Assembly (NCBI GenBank): GCA_013180625.2
Contig: SNVD02012978.1
Coordinates: forward strand, 248,001 to 312,000
Source of the DNA: Boswellia sacra
Lineage: Eukaryota; Streptophyta; Magnoliopsida; Sapindales; Burseraceae
Direction of reading: 5' to 3'
DNA: 64,000 nt
The position numbers were made by a program, and so were the translations under genes. Each line of letters opens with the position of its first letter. The first letter of the stretch is position 1. This document shows, one piece after another, positions 36,770 to 49,574 of this stretch. The notes beneath the pieces are model-generated. The model was not told the origin of the DNA. It searched no databases and saw nothing but the letters and a program-made list of their open reading frames with translations.

Positions 36770-38566
36770 AAAAAAATAAACCAAAAAGAATGGTGAAAGG
36801 CTTTCAAGTCTGGGCTGTGAAAGCGTTTGTATAACTACGAATTGGTGGTCACCTTTGGAGTACAATAATTGAAGATGAATAATTGGATGCGTATGCCGTT
36901 GGGATGCCTGACCCACATGTGAATCTGTCAAATTTTTTTTAATAGCTTTTCTTGTACTTTTGTTGGTTCTTGGAAGAGCTCAAAGGGCAAGAAGATATAC
37001 GAATTGATGAGTTGAGAAAGAAAGATAATAAACAAATATCTCTCTCTTGCAGCCCTTCCACATCAAGCTTATTTAATTATGACTTTTGCAACTAGCTTGG
37101 TCCTTTACTTCTTTTCTCTAAGATGCTCATCATTAATTGAAAATGTTCTACTAGTTTCAAAAGCATACACTTGGTTGCTTTTCTTGTTGAAGATAAAGAT
37201 GAAAACTAGCACACGGTATAGTGACATAATAATATATACATTAATTTTAGGATGATAAAGTTTTGAGTTTGGCAAATTAACTTGAAATTATGACATTGAT
37301 TGGCATCCTTATCAGGAGTTGAGAAACACTCATACGGAAGTCTAATAATTTATTTAAGGTAAGTATATATTGAAGCAAAATTATTATGTATTTTTAACAT
37401 TGGAGATGATTATATTTTAAGAATAATTATATTCTTCTTTTGTTATACAGGTTGAAAAAGACTTTAAAAAGATAAGAATATAGTTGATATCAATGTCTCA
37501 ACTTAATCGAATCCATATATCTTGTTCAAGATTTTATGCGGAAAAGATCTCAACGTATACATGTCTAAATAATAAAGGTCAGATATTGAAGGATCCATCG
37601 AAGAAAATACTTTTGAAAAGTGATTTTAGAAATAGGACAATCTATATGAACTCCATTCATTACAATCTAGTAAGTAGGAAATTGTAGAATTGGTATTAAA
37701 AATAATTATTTTTATTTCACAATTATTAGATTTTAGGGGATGATTTTGAATCAATGAAAAAATTTTAAATTGAAAGAATTAAGTTTGAATTGCCTGACCA
37801 TTTACATCTTTCAACATGTGTTTTGAATTGCCTGACCATTTACATCTTTCAACATGTGTAATGATTTTTGGTTCCTGGTACTTATTATTTAAGAAGTAAA
37901 ATTCTCCATGAGATCTGTGAAGGAATAAACAAATTTCACTTTCACATGTGGAGACTCGTTTTCATCATCTCTATTGAATAGGAGAGATTCGGCGACAAGG
38001 CAAGAAAAATTATTTAATCTTTTCTCTTTTGTTTTCTTCCTCTTGGCACTTTTGGATGGAGACAAAACGATGGGGAAAAGAGTACAATTGAGTAAAATAA
38101 TAAATCAAACGGAAAATATTCAAATTAAGGTTTTTTTTTTTTTTAAATAAATGGTCCTGTTATACATGACAATGTTTAATGGGTGTGTTGGACAATGCTC
38201 GATCTGACATTTAATGAAGGATCATGATATAGTATATAAATTTTTAGAAATATGATCTATATAATTCACGCTTCAATTTGAGACATTTTTAATTTTTCTT
38301 TAATTATATATGGTAAATTTTTAAATTTGTTAATTTTTAAGTTACAAGGGAAAACATTGTATTGCCTACTTGGTACGATGTTGAATCAACACTAATTCTA
38401 AAAGTTATTCTAATAATTTAACCATACATTTGAGTTCATCCTTAATTTTTTTTAATATTAAGAGAATCATAATATCGAGATGTGCAATTTTTCTTTTATG
38501 TAATCATGTGTTTATGAAATTGTCATTCTATTAAGATAAATATTATCTTAAGCCTTTTGGTAGATG
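36770..38566. other. intergenic DNA upstream of the F-box gene
   Basis: The first few hundred bases hold the F-box promoter. A perfect 38-bp tandem duplication lies at 37784-37859. No gene seen; the 67-residue frame at 37484 has no recognisable features. Confidence 0.45.
37784..37859. repeat. two-copy 38-bp tandem repeat
   Basis: The unit containing GAATTGCCTGACCATTTACA occurs twice head to tail without change, pointing to a recent local slippage or duplication. Confidence 0.9.
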
Positions 38567-38727
38567 AATGCTATACTTGCAAGGTTTGTATATAAAGTTG
38601 ATGCGGCATCACACATTCAATGTTACATGACTCATCAACATTTATTACACTGATAACTCATTTTTTTCATTTACCTAATGTCTCATCAACTTTGTATACT
38701 GTAGACAGACTTTGCAAGTGTAGCATT
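38567..38727. mobile_element. MITE with AATGCTATACTTGCAA ends
   Basis: Left end AATGCTATACTTGCAAGGTTTGTAT and right end ACTTTGCAAGTGTAGCATT are inverted, as are the inner words AAAGTTGATG and CATCAACTTTGTAT. About 160 bp, non-coding. A sister element follows 26 bp later. Confidence 0.7.
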
Positions 38728-38753
38728 ATTGCTTTGGTATAAAAAATTATAGT

Positions 38754-38909
38754 AATGCTATATTTACAAAGTCTGTATACAAAGTTGTGTATCATCACTC
38801 ATTCAATACCACATGACTCATCAATATTTATTACATTGACTTTTTATATTTATCTTTCCATTTACTTGATACGTATCAACTTTGTAAACAACTTTATAAG
38901 TGTAATATT
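38754..38909. mobile_element. MITE, sister of 38567-38727
   Basis: AATGCTATATTTACAAAGTCTGTAT at the left is inverted as TTTATAAGTGTAATATT at the right. The middle (CACATGACTCATCAATATTTATTACATTG) matches the middle of the previous element. The pair is a tandem double insertion or duplication of one MITE family. Confidence 0.65.
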
Positions 38910-38920
38910 ATTGAAAACAG

Positions 38921-39114
38921 TAATATTAGACTTATAATATTAATACAACCCAAAGTTTATAATCTGATGTGATAGCTTAAATGGTAAAATTATATTAGAG
39001 ATATAATTTCTTTCCTTCATTTTTATTTTTTTTCAATGAATTTTTACTATGTAGATTGTCACATCAGATTGTAGACTTTAAATTGTATTTATATTATAAA
39101 AGTCTAACACTACT
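38921..39114. mobile_element. MITE of a second family (with 55219-55410)
   Basis: The left end TAATATTAGACTTATAATATTAATACAA and right end TATTATAAAAGTCTAACACTA are inverted. Inner words AATCTGATGTGATAG and ATTGTCACATCAGATT pair too. The same ends and inner words occur at 55219-55410. Confidence 0.65.
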
Positions 39115-39581
39115 GTATTAAAAATGTTGTAAATTTAACATTTTATGTGGTTTTTTTAAACACCACATAGGTTTGGTTGACTGTACCTAAATCCACTAAA
39201 TCTAATATTTCCGGATATGACCTCTATGAACTTTAATGGCTTTAACCAAAATGGCGTTAAATGATTTCAATCCGATCCCTTAGGTGTGATACAATAAGCA
39301 GCCTAAATGTTTTCAAAGCCATAAAACAACCTCTAGTCATTAATCAATATCCATTAAAGTTAAGGTATTTTGATTTATTTATAAATTAAAATATTAAAAT
39401 TCTATATTTGAAACATATAAGGGTTTTTTTAAAAATAAATTTTCAAACTTGTGGGTGTTGGTAGATTGTTCAATATCAATTTGGTTTTACTTGTAGTTGT
39501 GGGGATGACGAACAGTGGACAACTAGAGGGAGGTCAGAGTCGTCTTATAAAACTACAGGGGCTGTTTGGGTATTTGACAAA
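39115..39581. other. intergenic DNA
   Basis: No gene or repeat boundary recognised. The last bases before 39582 show no match to the region before copy C, so 39582 is close to the duplication breakpoint. Confidence 0.4.
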
Positions 39582-39968
39582 ATCTCAGGGTTGGTTTATA
39601 ACGGCCTGTTTTACACACATGAGATAACTAAATTCCTAATAAGAAAGATTCGGAGTCATAACTAACCTGATCCGTTATCGGATTAAATAGGGTAAGAGGA
39701 CATATTTTACAGTTATAATATATTTCATAAAATATTAATTTTTCATCTTAGAAGTTTACAATATTATTAAAAAAGAAAAAAACTGAAATTTAAAATTTAG
39801 TATAATTTTTAATTGGAGTGTCAGGTCTGGGGTGCGCCAAATGGCACTATGAGATTTGTATAGTTACAACTTCCATTCCCTCTGCCTGCCCCCAATGAGG
39901 CCCTGGAGATATATGAATTTGTAGTGACAATTAATGTTTTAGTGTTTGATAATATTTATTCATCATTG

Positions 39969-41238
39969 ATGGGTTCTTCAAAGAAATGTGCAGCCTTCAT
40001 ATCTTCCATTGCTTCTTCATTGTATTTCATTCTCATTATCTTCCAAATCCCTCTTTTCAGGTACTTAATTGACCTTAACATATCTATTTTCTCATTCTCA
40101 TTTTGGTTACAACGTTAATCAATTGAGTCGATCATTCAATCAAAACAACTTGAATTACATTTTTTTTTCTTGGAAATTGAGAGTAAAATGTGTCACTTAA
40201 CTCTTGGTTTTCTATGCTGGTAACATTTTCTTTAACTAAAATTTCCCAGATAAATTTGATGTATTATTATTTGCTTCATTTTCCAAGCGCCATTATGATA
40301 AAAGAATAAGTAAATTATCTCATGCATTAGGGAACGGAAAAATGCAAGATTATTAGATAAACTGGGAAAAAGAAGAAGAAGAAGAAATCATCATATATGC
40401 CCTCCATTGATGTTTTGCAATATGAGTTATGAGTAACGCAAGTTATTTTGATATCTGTGTTCATTCGTTGTTGATTTAGGCTGCATTGATATGCTGAATT
40501 GATAATGTTATCGAACCCTAATAACCGTTAGAATAACCTTAAGTTCTAAACTGTTTCTTTATATAAAGATATAGTTTTTCTTTTGTGATCTTGAATTGAA
40601 ATAAATTTTAGTATTGTTTTGGTTACTTTTACAGGGTACCTTGTAGTAATGGAATATGTACAACACCTATAGAGGTGACATCCTCTCAGTTGATTGCAAG
40701 TGAGCTCTTCCCTCCATATGTAGTTAAGGCTCTCCTTTATCCAGGGGCATTTGCAAAAGCTATCCTGAAGACTTCAACCATTCCAAGCTATAACAAATTG
40801 CTGAATTCATACAACTTCACCAATGTAAACTATGCCTCTGCAGCAACCGACCTTGAGCACCTAGAGGTTTGTATATTTGTTTGATCATCTTTTTCTCTTG
40901 AAATTATTAGCGAATATGATCGTTTAACACTTGTTTTCTTGCCCCAGGTTCTTGCAGGAAGCTACTTGTCTGTTGTAGGAGCATTTCTAGGTGTTATAAG
41001 AGCAGGGAGAATGAGCCTGTTTGGGACACTTATCACATTCTGGGGCCTTGCAAAGGAATTGATCACAAAACCTGGTGGCATAGTTCCCAGAAAATCTGTT
41101 TATATCTACCCAACCATGTCGATGGCTCTGCTTTGTGCTTTCTTGTCTATAAGAAGTGATCTAAGGAAAATAATTCAGTGTTGTAAAGCTAGCAGGCGTT
41201 TTGCAAAATTTCTGCAATCAAAGGCTAAGCATACATGA
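39969..41238 (+). CDS. multi-pass membrane protein of unknown function (three exons)
   Basis: Exons 39969-40060, 40635-40866 and 40948-41238, with GT..AG introns that keep frame, give 204 residues. I do not recognise a characterised family; it looks like an uncharacterised plant transmembrane protein. The N-terminus (about 8-30, AAFISSIASSLYFILIIFQIPLF) is a hydrophobic anchor or signal sequence. A loop with a Cys pair (RVPCSNGICTTPIEV) follows, then helices around VLAGSYLSVVGAFLGVI, MSLFGTLITFWGLAKEL and YPTMSMALLCAFLSI, and a basic C-terminal tail (KASRRFAKFLQSKAKHT). The short first exon is easily missed because it encodes only 30 residues. The frame is fully open here, whereas copy C is frameshifted and copy B keeps only exon 1, so this is the functional member in the window. 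Confidence 0.8.
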
Positions 41239-41667
41239 ACAGTTAGTGAACTAATTACTAAGTGTTACAACAATGTGCAGTTGGATCGATAGGAGGAAAG
41301 CAACTAGGAAAAAATTTGTTGAGTTAGAGATGCTGATATATATGCTAATGTTGCATATAATTTGTGATCTTAGAACCAAAGCTAACAGGATTTTGGTTGA
41401 CTTTGTAGAACATTAAAATTTCTATGGCAACAAATTGAGTTTTCTGATTTCTTTCTAAAAATCCTATAATGTTTTTTGTGGTCTTTCTACCATTATTGCA
41501 CATACAAATTTGACATTTCTGAATTTGTCACCTGTAGTAATTGTGTATAATCAAAAACTTTTTCTTAATGATTCTACCTGTAAGCTTCCTTAGAAGTATC
41601 CCCTAAAACATCAGATTGCAGTTTATTATTTTCTTCTAAATGTTTCAATGTAACTCATGTGTCCCAG

Positions 41668-41826
41668 GAATGTGTATATCCATTTTACAACATCTGTTGT
41701 TGCCCGAATGTGCACTTTAGGCCATGGAAGTTCGGATTGTGTTATCAACCTGAACCCTCAACTTGTTATGATTCCAAATTAGGGAAATGGCGCCTAGCAT
41801 CTTTGGTGAATACTGAGTCTTCTTAA
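41668..41826 (+). other. candidate exon for a cysteine-rich peptide, copy A
   Basis: After an acceptor-like GTGTCCCAG, an open frame of 52 codons begins ECVYPFYNICCCPNVH and continues FGLCYQPEPSTCYDSKLGKW to a stop at 41824-41826. Six Cys. The same frame is open in copy C. No start codon precedes it in frame here, so it would need an upstream exon. The Cys spacing recalls small secreted plant peptides such as the ESF1/MEG type, but only loosely. It may also be part of the 3' UTR of the membrane-protein gene. Confidence 0.3.
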
Positions 41827-42495
41827 AATGAAAAAAATGCTACTCATATTGTCCAAACAAATTGTCAGTCTTGAGTTACTATTCGCTCCAAGGATTTGTG
41901 GTATGGAATCACAGGGTGGGCAAGACAATACAATTTACACATTCGGTCATTCACATAATAAGCCTGAGCTAAGTTGACACAGAATTCAGCATCTAATGTA
42001 CATTTACCACATTAAAAATGACCAAAAGTTTTTGTGTCGTTCATCAAGTTAATATCTATTCACTCCTGGGAATTGGGAGATTCACCTCTTCAATATTGAA
42101 TATCCAAATATTCATCCTGTAAAATTGTTTTACATGGTCAGAAAATATGCATAAATATTCCTAGGCTACTTTACCTTTTTTTTTTTTTTTTTAAAGGTAT
42201 TGAAAAAGTGAATTTATCAGTTCATTTGCTTTCCTAAGCCAAGGTTTCTCTCTTTTGAGATAAACTAATAAGTCCCCAATAGATATTCTACATTTATAGT
42301 AAGTGGCTTTCTGATCAAAGTTGGGATTTTGAGGGCTAAGGAGTGATGAATTTGAATTTTTGGTAACTGATGGAAGAAATTGAGGGAGAAGGTGAGGATT
42401 CTATGGAGGTTATGAATTCTGTCAAAGTTTATAAGTTCTTAGAGGTGGGCTTTGGTTGAAAGAAACCGATATGTGAATTTGAAGGGCATAGCCTG

Positions 42496-43698
42496 AATTC
42501 ATGGGAAGTGAAATTTAGATATTCATGGTGGTGTGTAAGCTTGATTAGATTGGTGTTTGGGATTGGAGATGCTTGATAGAAGCTTTTCAGTTTCCGTACA
42601 TGCATTGAATTACCATCGCTTATGTTGGGCTCCGTAAAATAGTCATAGAAGCGTGGACAAGGCAAGGTCGAATCCTGTTCAAGCTATGCCCCCTTCATCA
42701 GTTCTCTTACAGACAGATGAAAATGGAAAATTTCATGAATCAAAGAAGATTTCAAGGAGAAAACCTTGTGCAAAAAACAATTTGTTACATTGATGAAGTT
42801 GTATGAATTAACCATTTAGCTTAGAAGGCCTTGACAGAACTTATTAATCTTTCAGTTGATAATGAAACACAAATAGGAGAATAGAGAAATAACAATTAAA
42901 TAACAACCATCAGAGATCATTATAACAAATTTGCCACAAAATTTTGTCATTGTTGATGTAATCGTGGCCATTTAGAATGTGTTTTGGTATGTGACTCTGT
43001 TCAGAAACTGATCAGAGAAAACAGAGCTTAATACAGGGTTATTTTGAAACACCAAATTAAGCATTAAGGCCTAGAAGACCTTGAGAGAACCTGTCTTTCA
43101 GTTGATAATGCCCAGTTAATAATATGATTTCTGAGTTTACCAGAATTTTGTAAAAGGGAGGGAAAAAATTGTCTAAGAAAATTCAGAGTCACGGACTGCA
43201 TCCTTCATAGTTGGCAGCTACATACTTTAGGAATTTTAAAGGCAGAGTTATGAATCAGGGACAACTTTTTTCAGGACAAAAACATACAGCAGACCTAGTA
43301 AATGACATTTACAAAAGATATTGTCAAATTACATAATAAAAAAATGGAAAATAAAGGAAAATAAACAAAATTACAACCATTACGAATCATTAATCAAACA
43401 TTTCTGAATTTTCATCGTTGTTGTTGTCCAACAGTCTTCAAATTGTCACCAGTCCCAATTCAACTATTTGGTTATTTCTTTTGAAAATCATATTTTGAAA
43501 AACTAAAATTTGGAATGATCAAAATACTAAAATTATCTCTTATAAAATAATATAAATCTAAAAATAACTTTTTCAAATTACTGTTATGTATTAAAATTTT
43601 AAATTATTTATTTAATAAATTATAAAATTAAATTTATTTAAATATTTTCTAAAATTAATTTTTTCAGAAATAAAAAGATGTTGTCAAACGTCAATTGC
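42496..43698. other. intergenic DNA
   Basis: Two short similar stretches (about 42815-42865 and 43065-43120, sharing CTTTCAGTTGATAATG) suggest a small local duplication. No gene seen. Confidence 0.4.
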
Positions 43699-43706
43699 AC
43701 TACAGG

Positions 43707-44829
43707 TAGACATATAAAATGTACTGTATCATGCCGACACAATCCAAAAGTTATAGGCCCATAATACTGTTTGTATTGTACTTACTCCAACACGAACAAT
43801 ATTTTGTTTTGCACCGTACCTAGTACTAAGAAATTTTTGGAGGCCCAGTACGGTCTATATGGCATGGCCCAAATGGATCGTATCGTGGCTAGGACCGTCG
43901 TTTTGTATTGGCCCGAATGAGTAAAAAATACGTACAAAATTTTTTTGTCTTTAACTTTTAAAATTTTATTAAAATGACGCAAGTGTATCTTAAAGAGACT
44001 AATTAACCCCTTATTTAGGAGCCATAAACATATCATTTAAGAAAAATAGGCTTATCTTAAAAATTAAATTGATTTTTTTTAATAACCTAACTTTTTTTTT
44101 AAGAATTTATAAATAACAATTTCAAACTTTTTTATTAATTGTTACTATCTTGAGTTAAAATTTATTTTATTTGCTTTGTTTAAAGTAAAAATTCTAACAT
44201 TTTAATTAAATAAATATTGATATAATAGTTAATTTCTTAAAAAAATGAATTATTTATTAATAATTTGAACTAAAAGTACAATTTTTCAAATATATTATAG
44301 AGTTTCATCATTACAGTTAAGACTCATTTTGTATCTTTTTTTATTGAAAATAGGTTCATTTAATTATGAGATAAATTAGAAAAAGATAGAGACTTATGAT
44401 AACTAAGAATATAAAAGGCATGAGAGATAAATAGAAATTGAGAAAAGAAAATAAATTTTACTTGTACTTTTAATTGCTACAACATTATAATAAAGTAAAT
44501 TAGTCCCTTGATATATTCATTTAAATCCAATGATTTATTTATTTATTTCTTTTAATTGAAAATATACTTATTTTATTAAATGAATTAAAAAAGCAATCGT
44601 GCTCATTCATGCTTATTCGTATTTATCGTGCTTCGTGTTTGAACAATCCAATCGTGCTTCGTGCCGGCATGTTCCATCGTGTCAAACTTTTAAACCCAGT
44701 CCAGTCCAATTCTCATTTTGTAGTGTACTGTACCGCTACAGTATTCATGTTTGGACCATACTCGTACTGCACCATTTCGCATTAGACCGTGTCGTGCTTG
44801 TGCTCAGCTTGACTCTTATTACATGTCTA
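43707..44829. mobile_element. decayed non-autonomous hAT-like element
   Basis: The ends TAGACATATAAAATG (left) and CTTATTACATGTCTA (right) are inverted with a few mismatches. The 8-bp flanks ACTACAGG and GCTGCAGG agree at six of eight positions, a worn target duplication. Both ends are rich in CGTGC/GTACCG-type words in opposite orientation, such as AGTACGGTCTATATGG and GTGTACTGTACCGCTACAG, around an AT-rich middle. About 1.1 kb with no transposase. Frames over the right end (44599-44979) are by-products. Confidence 0.6.
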
Positions 44830-44837
44830 GCTGCAGG

Positions 44838-45134
44838 CCATTGTCGTAGTGGGGGCAACACCTGCTCCTCCATCGTGTTCGTCCGTCGGACGGACAATAA
44901 GGATATGGTAACAACTCAACCAAATAAAACCGGATCTGACCAGAAGTTTAATAGTCAGATGTTTTTTGTGAAATACTGAACAACGAGAAACAAGCGTCAG
45001 TATCATTGCCAAACAATAACAACTTATCAACCAGACAAAATGGAAAAAAAAAAAACAAAAAAACAAAAAAACAAAAAACACAGAAAACGAGATATGTGAT
45101 CAGTTTCTCAGCTCCACCTTCAATTGCTTCTAAG
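44838..45134. other. short spacer between hAT-like element and Copia 2
   Basis: No gene. A poly-A/AAAC-rich tract lies at about 45043-45078. Confidence 0.5.
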
Positions 45135-45139
45135 CTTCG

Positions 45140-45590
45140 TGTTAGGAGATTGAACACTCCTACCGCAGCTTAAATAAAAGACAAGAAACAAATTGTTATG
45201 TTAGAAATAACAATTTAGGTGGCACTGCCCTCCACAATAAATAAAATAGACAACTTGGGCGGCTCAGCCTTACCACCGTAAATAAATTAAAGGCAATTAA
45301 AGAAAATAAAGACACAAATATTTAACGTGGTAAAACCCTCAATTTGAGGGAAACCTCCACGGGACAAGACCGAAAATATTTTACTATGAAGAAAAATATT
45401 ACAATCTCTCTCACAATTAGAATGGAGGAGATTACAAAGGAGGAAGAAGAGAAAAGCTTAATACATAAGCTTGGTACACTTGTAAGAGGGGGAGGAGGCT
45501 TTATTATATAGCCAAGCCTCCCCACCTCTATTTTATTTCCCACCGATGTGGGATTGGGTGAAAGGCAAAAATGCCTTCACCCACTTCACA
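45140..45590 (-). repeat. Copia 2 left LTR (3' LTR)
   Basis: TGTTAGGAGATTG to CACTTCACA. A TATA box (minus strand TATATAATAA) lies at 45501-45510. Nearly identical to 49887-50336. Confidence 0.95.
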
Positions 45591-45601
45591 TTCTCCCACT
45601 T
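45591..45601 (-). other. polypurine tract of Copia 2
   Basis: The minus strand reads AAGTGGGAGAA directly before the 3' LTR. Confidence 0.8.
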
Positions 45602-45642
45602 GAAGGCATTTTTCCTTTCAGTCTTGTCTCTATACATGCTGC

Positions 45643-48600
45643 TCACGTCTCTAATAGGCCACAAGACGTCCTACACCAGATGAACTTGTAAGCATTGATT
45701 GGTTTGGTTAATGCATCTGCTATGTTGTCCTTCGTGTGGATTTTCTGCATATCCACTATTCCGTCTTCTACTACTTCTCGTACATAATGATATTGAACTC
45801 CTATGTGCTTCGTTCTTGAATGAAAGGCTGGATTCCTTGCAATATGCAAGGCACTCTGACTGTCACAAAATAAAGAAATCTTCTCTTGTTTGTGCCCGAG
45901 TTCCTCCAATAACCTTTTGATCCAAACAGCTTCCTTGCAAGTTTGTGTAGCTGCCATATACTCTGCTTCTGTTGTAGATAGAGCCACAACAGTTTGAAGT
46001 TTGGATACCCAGCTCACAGCACCTCCTGTAAGTGTAAACACATAGCCTGTAGTGGACTTCCTTTTGTCAATATCTTCAGCAAAATCTGAATCAACATAGC
46101 CCCTGACAATGAACTCTGATCCTCCATAGCATAGTGCAGCATCAGAGGTTCCTTTGATGTATCTAAGGATCCTCTTAACAGAATTCCAATGCTCTCTTCC
46201 CGGATTAGCCATGAATCTACTGACTGCTCCCACTGCTTGTGCAATGTCTGGTCTTGTACAAATCATAGCATACATTAGGCTCCCTACTGCTGATGCATAC
46301 GGTACTCGAGACATTTCCATCCTCTCCGCTTCATTGCTAGGACTCATACTTGAGGATAATTTATGATTAACAGGAAATGGGGTAGAAATTGGCTTACAAT
46401 CTTGCATGTTGAAGCGACGCAAGATTTTCTTCAAGTAGTTCTTTTGAGATAGCCAAATCTTCCTGTTTTTTCTGTCTCGGTGAATTTGCATCCCTAGAAT
46501 CTTGTTTGCCGATCCTAAATCCTTCATTTCAAATCCCCTAGCCAATTGTACCTTTAATTCTTGGACCTGATCTTTGTTAGTGCCTGCTACCAACATATCG
46601 TCCACGTACAACAGCAAAATGATAAAGTCTTCCTCAAACCTCTTGTAATAAGTACAATGATCTGAACTGAGTCTGTTGTACCCAAGGCTGATGATGAATG
46701 AATCAAATCTCTTGTACCAACACCTTGGCGCCTGTTTTAAGCCGTACAGAGATTTGGTCAACCTGCAAACCATGTTCTCTTTTCCTTCTTTAACAAAACC
46801 TTCCGGTTGGAGCATATAAATTTCTTCTTCAAGTTCTCCATGAAGAAACGCAGTTTTTACATCTAACTGCTCTAAGTGTAAGTCAAAAGTAGCACACATA
46901 GCTAAGACTGCTCGAATTGTTGTAAGTCTTACCACAGGAGAGAATATCTCATTGAAATCAACTCCTTCTTTCTGAGCATATCCTTTGACCACCAGTCTAG
47001 CACGATACCGCTCCACTTGATCATTCCCATCACGTTTGATCTTGTAGACCCATTTGTTTCCGATGGCTTTTCTTCCATGTGGTAGTGGCACAAGATCCCA
47101 TGTCTTGTTTTTGTCTAAAGCTTCCATCTCTTCATGCATTGCTGTCATCCATAGAGATGCATCAGAACTTTTTATAGCCTCCTGAAAGGTTGAAGGCTCC
47201 CCATCTTCTGTTAGGAGACAGTATGCAACATTGCTCGCCATCACATATTCTGAGTGTCAAGAAGATTCCCTTCTTTCTCGAGTTGATCGACGGACTTCAT
47301 GTGCTTCAGACTCAACTGGTTCTTGATCATCGTATTCTGGTATTGCTTCAGAAGAAACTGTTTCTTCTTGTATTGATACAGTCTCAACATTTTTCTTCGT
47401 GCTATCACTTTCTTCACATTTAAATATGTCTTCTATAAAGACAACATCCCTACTAATGACAATCTTATGGGCAGTAGGATCCCATAAGCGATACCTCTTT
47501 ACTCCATCAGCATATCCCAAGAAGATACATTTCCTGGATTTTGGATCCAGTTTCGTTCATTCTTGGTCATGATACATCACATAAGCAGGACATCCGAAAA
47601 TATGAAGGGAGGAATAATCAGTTGGCTTACCGGTCCACATCTCCATAGGTGTCTTCATCTCAATTGTTGTTGATGGAGACCTATTTATCAAGTAACAGGC
47701 TGTAGTGGCTGCTTCTGCCCAAAATGTCTTAGGTAGACCCGCAGTCCTTAGTAACGCTCTCATTCTTTCTGCGAGAGTTCTATTTGTCCGCTCTGCTACT
47801 CCATTTTGTTGTGGTGTATAAGCAACTGTCTTCTGCCGTTTCACACATTCTTTACTACAAAAAGCATCAAATTCCTTGTTGCAGAATTCTCTCCCATTAT
47901 CTGTCCTCAAACACTTGATCCTTTTTCCGGATTCAAGTTCCACCTGTGCTTTGAAGGCTTTGAATACAGGAAATACATCTGACTTTTTCTTGATGACATA
48001 TACCCAACATCTCCTAGAATAATCATCCACAAACAATACAAAGTAGTTTGCTCCTCCTAGGGACGTAACCGGTGATTCCCAAACATCAGAATGAATCAAG
48101 TCTAGAATGTTTTTACTCCTAGCAATAGATCTGCTAAAACTCAGTCTACTCTGCTTGCTAATAACACAATGCTCACAGAATGGTAAACTTACAGTTTTGA
48201 TTCCAGGAAGCAGTTTTCGATTAGAGAGAATCTTCAAACCCTTTTCGGACATATGGCCAAGTCTTCGATGCCATATCATAGACAATTCTTCTCCAGAACT
48301 AGCAACTGCTGTTTCTGCCTCCTGAACCGTTTCTCCATGGAGCATGTATAGGTTAGCAGCAATCTTTTCTGCCTTCATCACCACAAGTGCGCCTCTGACA
48401 ACCTTCATGATCCCATTTTTCGTATGGAACTCACATCCGAGGTCATCCAACTGTCCCATCGATAGCAAATTTTTCTTCAAGCCAGTCACATGTCGTACAT
48501 CTTGGATAGTGCGAATCATACCATCAAACATTTTTACTTTGATGGTTCCAATACCAACGATTTTTAAGGCATGATCATCACCCATGTACACAGACCCTTC

Positions 48601-48762
48601 TGAGATAGGTTTATATTGATAGAACCAATCTCTTCTAGAAGTCATATGCCATGTTGCTGCTGAATCAATTAACCATATATCAGCAAACCTTTTCTGCCTT
48701 CCACAACTGTTGTTGCCTCGCTGCACAAGATTTCGCCATTCCCTGAAGTACTTGCTACACAA
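45643..48762 (-). pseudogene. Copia 2 pol (protease, integrase, RT-RNase H), broken
   Basis: The frame carries the protease site WLIDSAATWHMT, a zinc-binding block (MIWHRRLGH, FCEHCVISKQ), an integrase core (HSDVWES, FVDDYSRRCW, LRTDNGREFC), a C-terminal chromo-like segment (GYADGVKRYRLWDP), reverse transcriptase with [12 protein letters not shown], and RNase H with FCDSQSALHIARN. In-frame TGA codons at 47557-47559 and 47257-47259 split it into three pieces, all in one frame. A one-base deletion near 48690 separates it from the gag frame. The last piece (RT-RNase H, 533 codons) is intact. Confidence 0.92.
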
Positions 48763-49563
48763 CCCTGAGATCCTGACGACTCAGATTCTTTTCCTTTGCT
48801 GTTTCCCTCTCCATTCTTCTTAAGATGCCAACACTCGTTTTTCACGTGCCCTTGCTTTCCACAATGGTAGCATTTAATAAACTTCCTTCCTTTAGACTTT
48901 CCCCTGTTCTGATTGTGACTCCCACTGGAACCACGTTCCCTTGATCTCCCTCTGTTGGCGGATAAAGCCTCTGCATGTTGAGAAGTCATTATTCTGTCTT
49001 CCTTGTTTTTACGTCTGCTTTCTTCTTCTAAGACAGCAGCCGCAACATCATTAAAGACTAGAGATGACTTCATTGAACCATTTGCCAAGTTGAGGATGAG
49101 ATTATCATATGAATCAGGTAGACTCTGAAGTAGAAGCTCAGCACGTTCCTTCTCTTCTATGTTATGCTCCATGGTTGAGAGTTGAGAGAATAACGTCTTC
49201 AAAGTGTTGATATGTTCAGTCACCGGAGTGGTTTCTGACATACGAAGAGTGTACAGCTTCCTTTTTCAAGAAAATTTTGTTGTGTAGAGATTTGGCTTCA
49301 TACAAGCTTGTCAAAGTATCCCAAATCTCCTTTGCAGAGTTTAATTCTTGAATACTTGACAGCACTTCATCTGCAACTGCTAGATGTAGACTTGCCATCG
49401 CATCACCATCTATCTTCTCCCATTTATTTTCATCTTGCATATTTTCCGGTCTTCCATCAATTGCTTCAAGGCAATTTTCTTTTCTCAAGATAGCCTTTAT
49501 TTTAATTTTCCATAGCCCAAAGTTGTTTCCATCGAACTTCTCTATCTTGAATTTGGCTGCCAT
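48669..49563 (-). pseudogene. Copia 2 gag, frameshifted
   Basis: Starts MAAKFKIEKFDGNNFGLWK at the ATG 49561-49563. The UBN2-type core includes SAKEIWDTLTSLYEAKSL. One extra base in a G/A run near 49260 shifts the frame. The second part (from about 49255) goes on with ETTPVTEHINTLKTLFSQL, LLQSLPDSYDNLI and the zinc knuckle CYHCGKQGHVKNEC before running out of frame with the protease near 48690. Confidence 0.9.
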
Positions 49564-49574
49564 TTGTCTTGTAG

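Larger units (their letters stand above)
39582..42495. repeat. segmental duplication, copy A
   Basis: Matches 60806-64000 nearly throughout: the same 5' flank, three exons, two introns and 3' flank, with scattered substitutions and small indels. A block of about 310 bp in copy C (63383-63700) is missing here after the poly-T at about 42178. The match continues to the end of the window, so the true right edge is not visible. Confidence 0.9.

Noticed and set aside
44599..44979. 126-codon plus-strand frame
   Set aside because: It lies over the GC-word array at the right end of the hAT-like element, crosses the element border and has no recognisable features.
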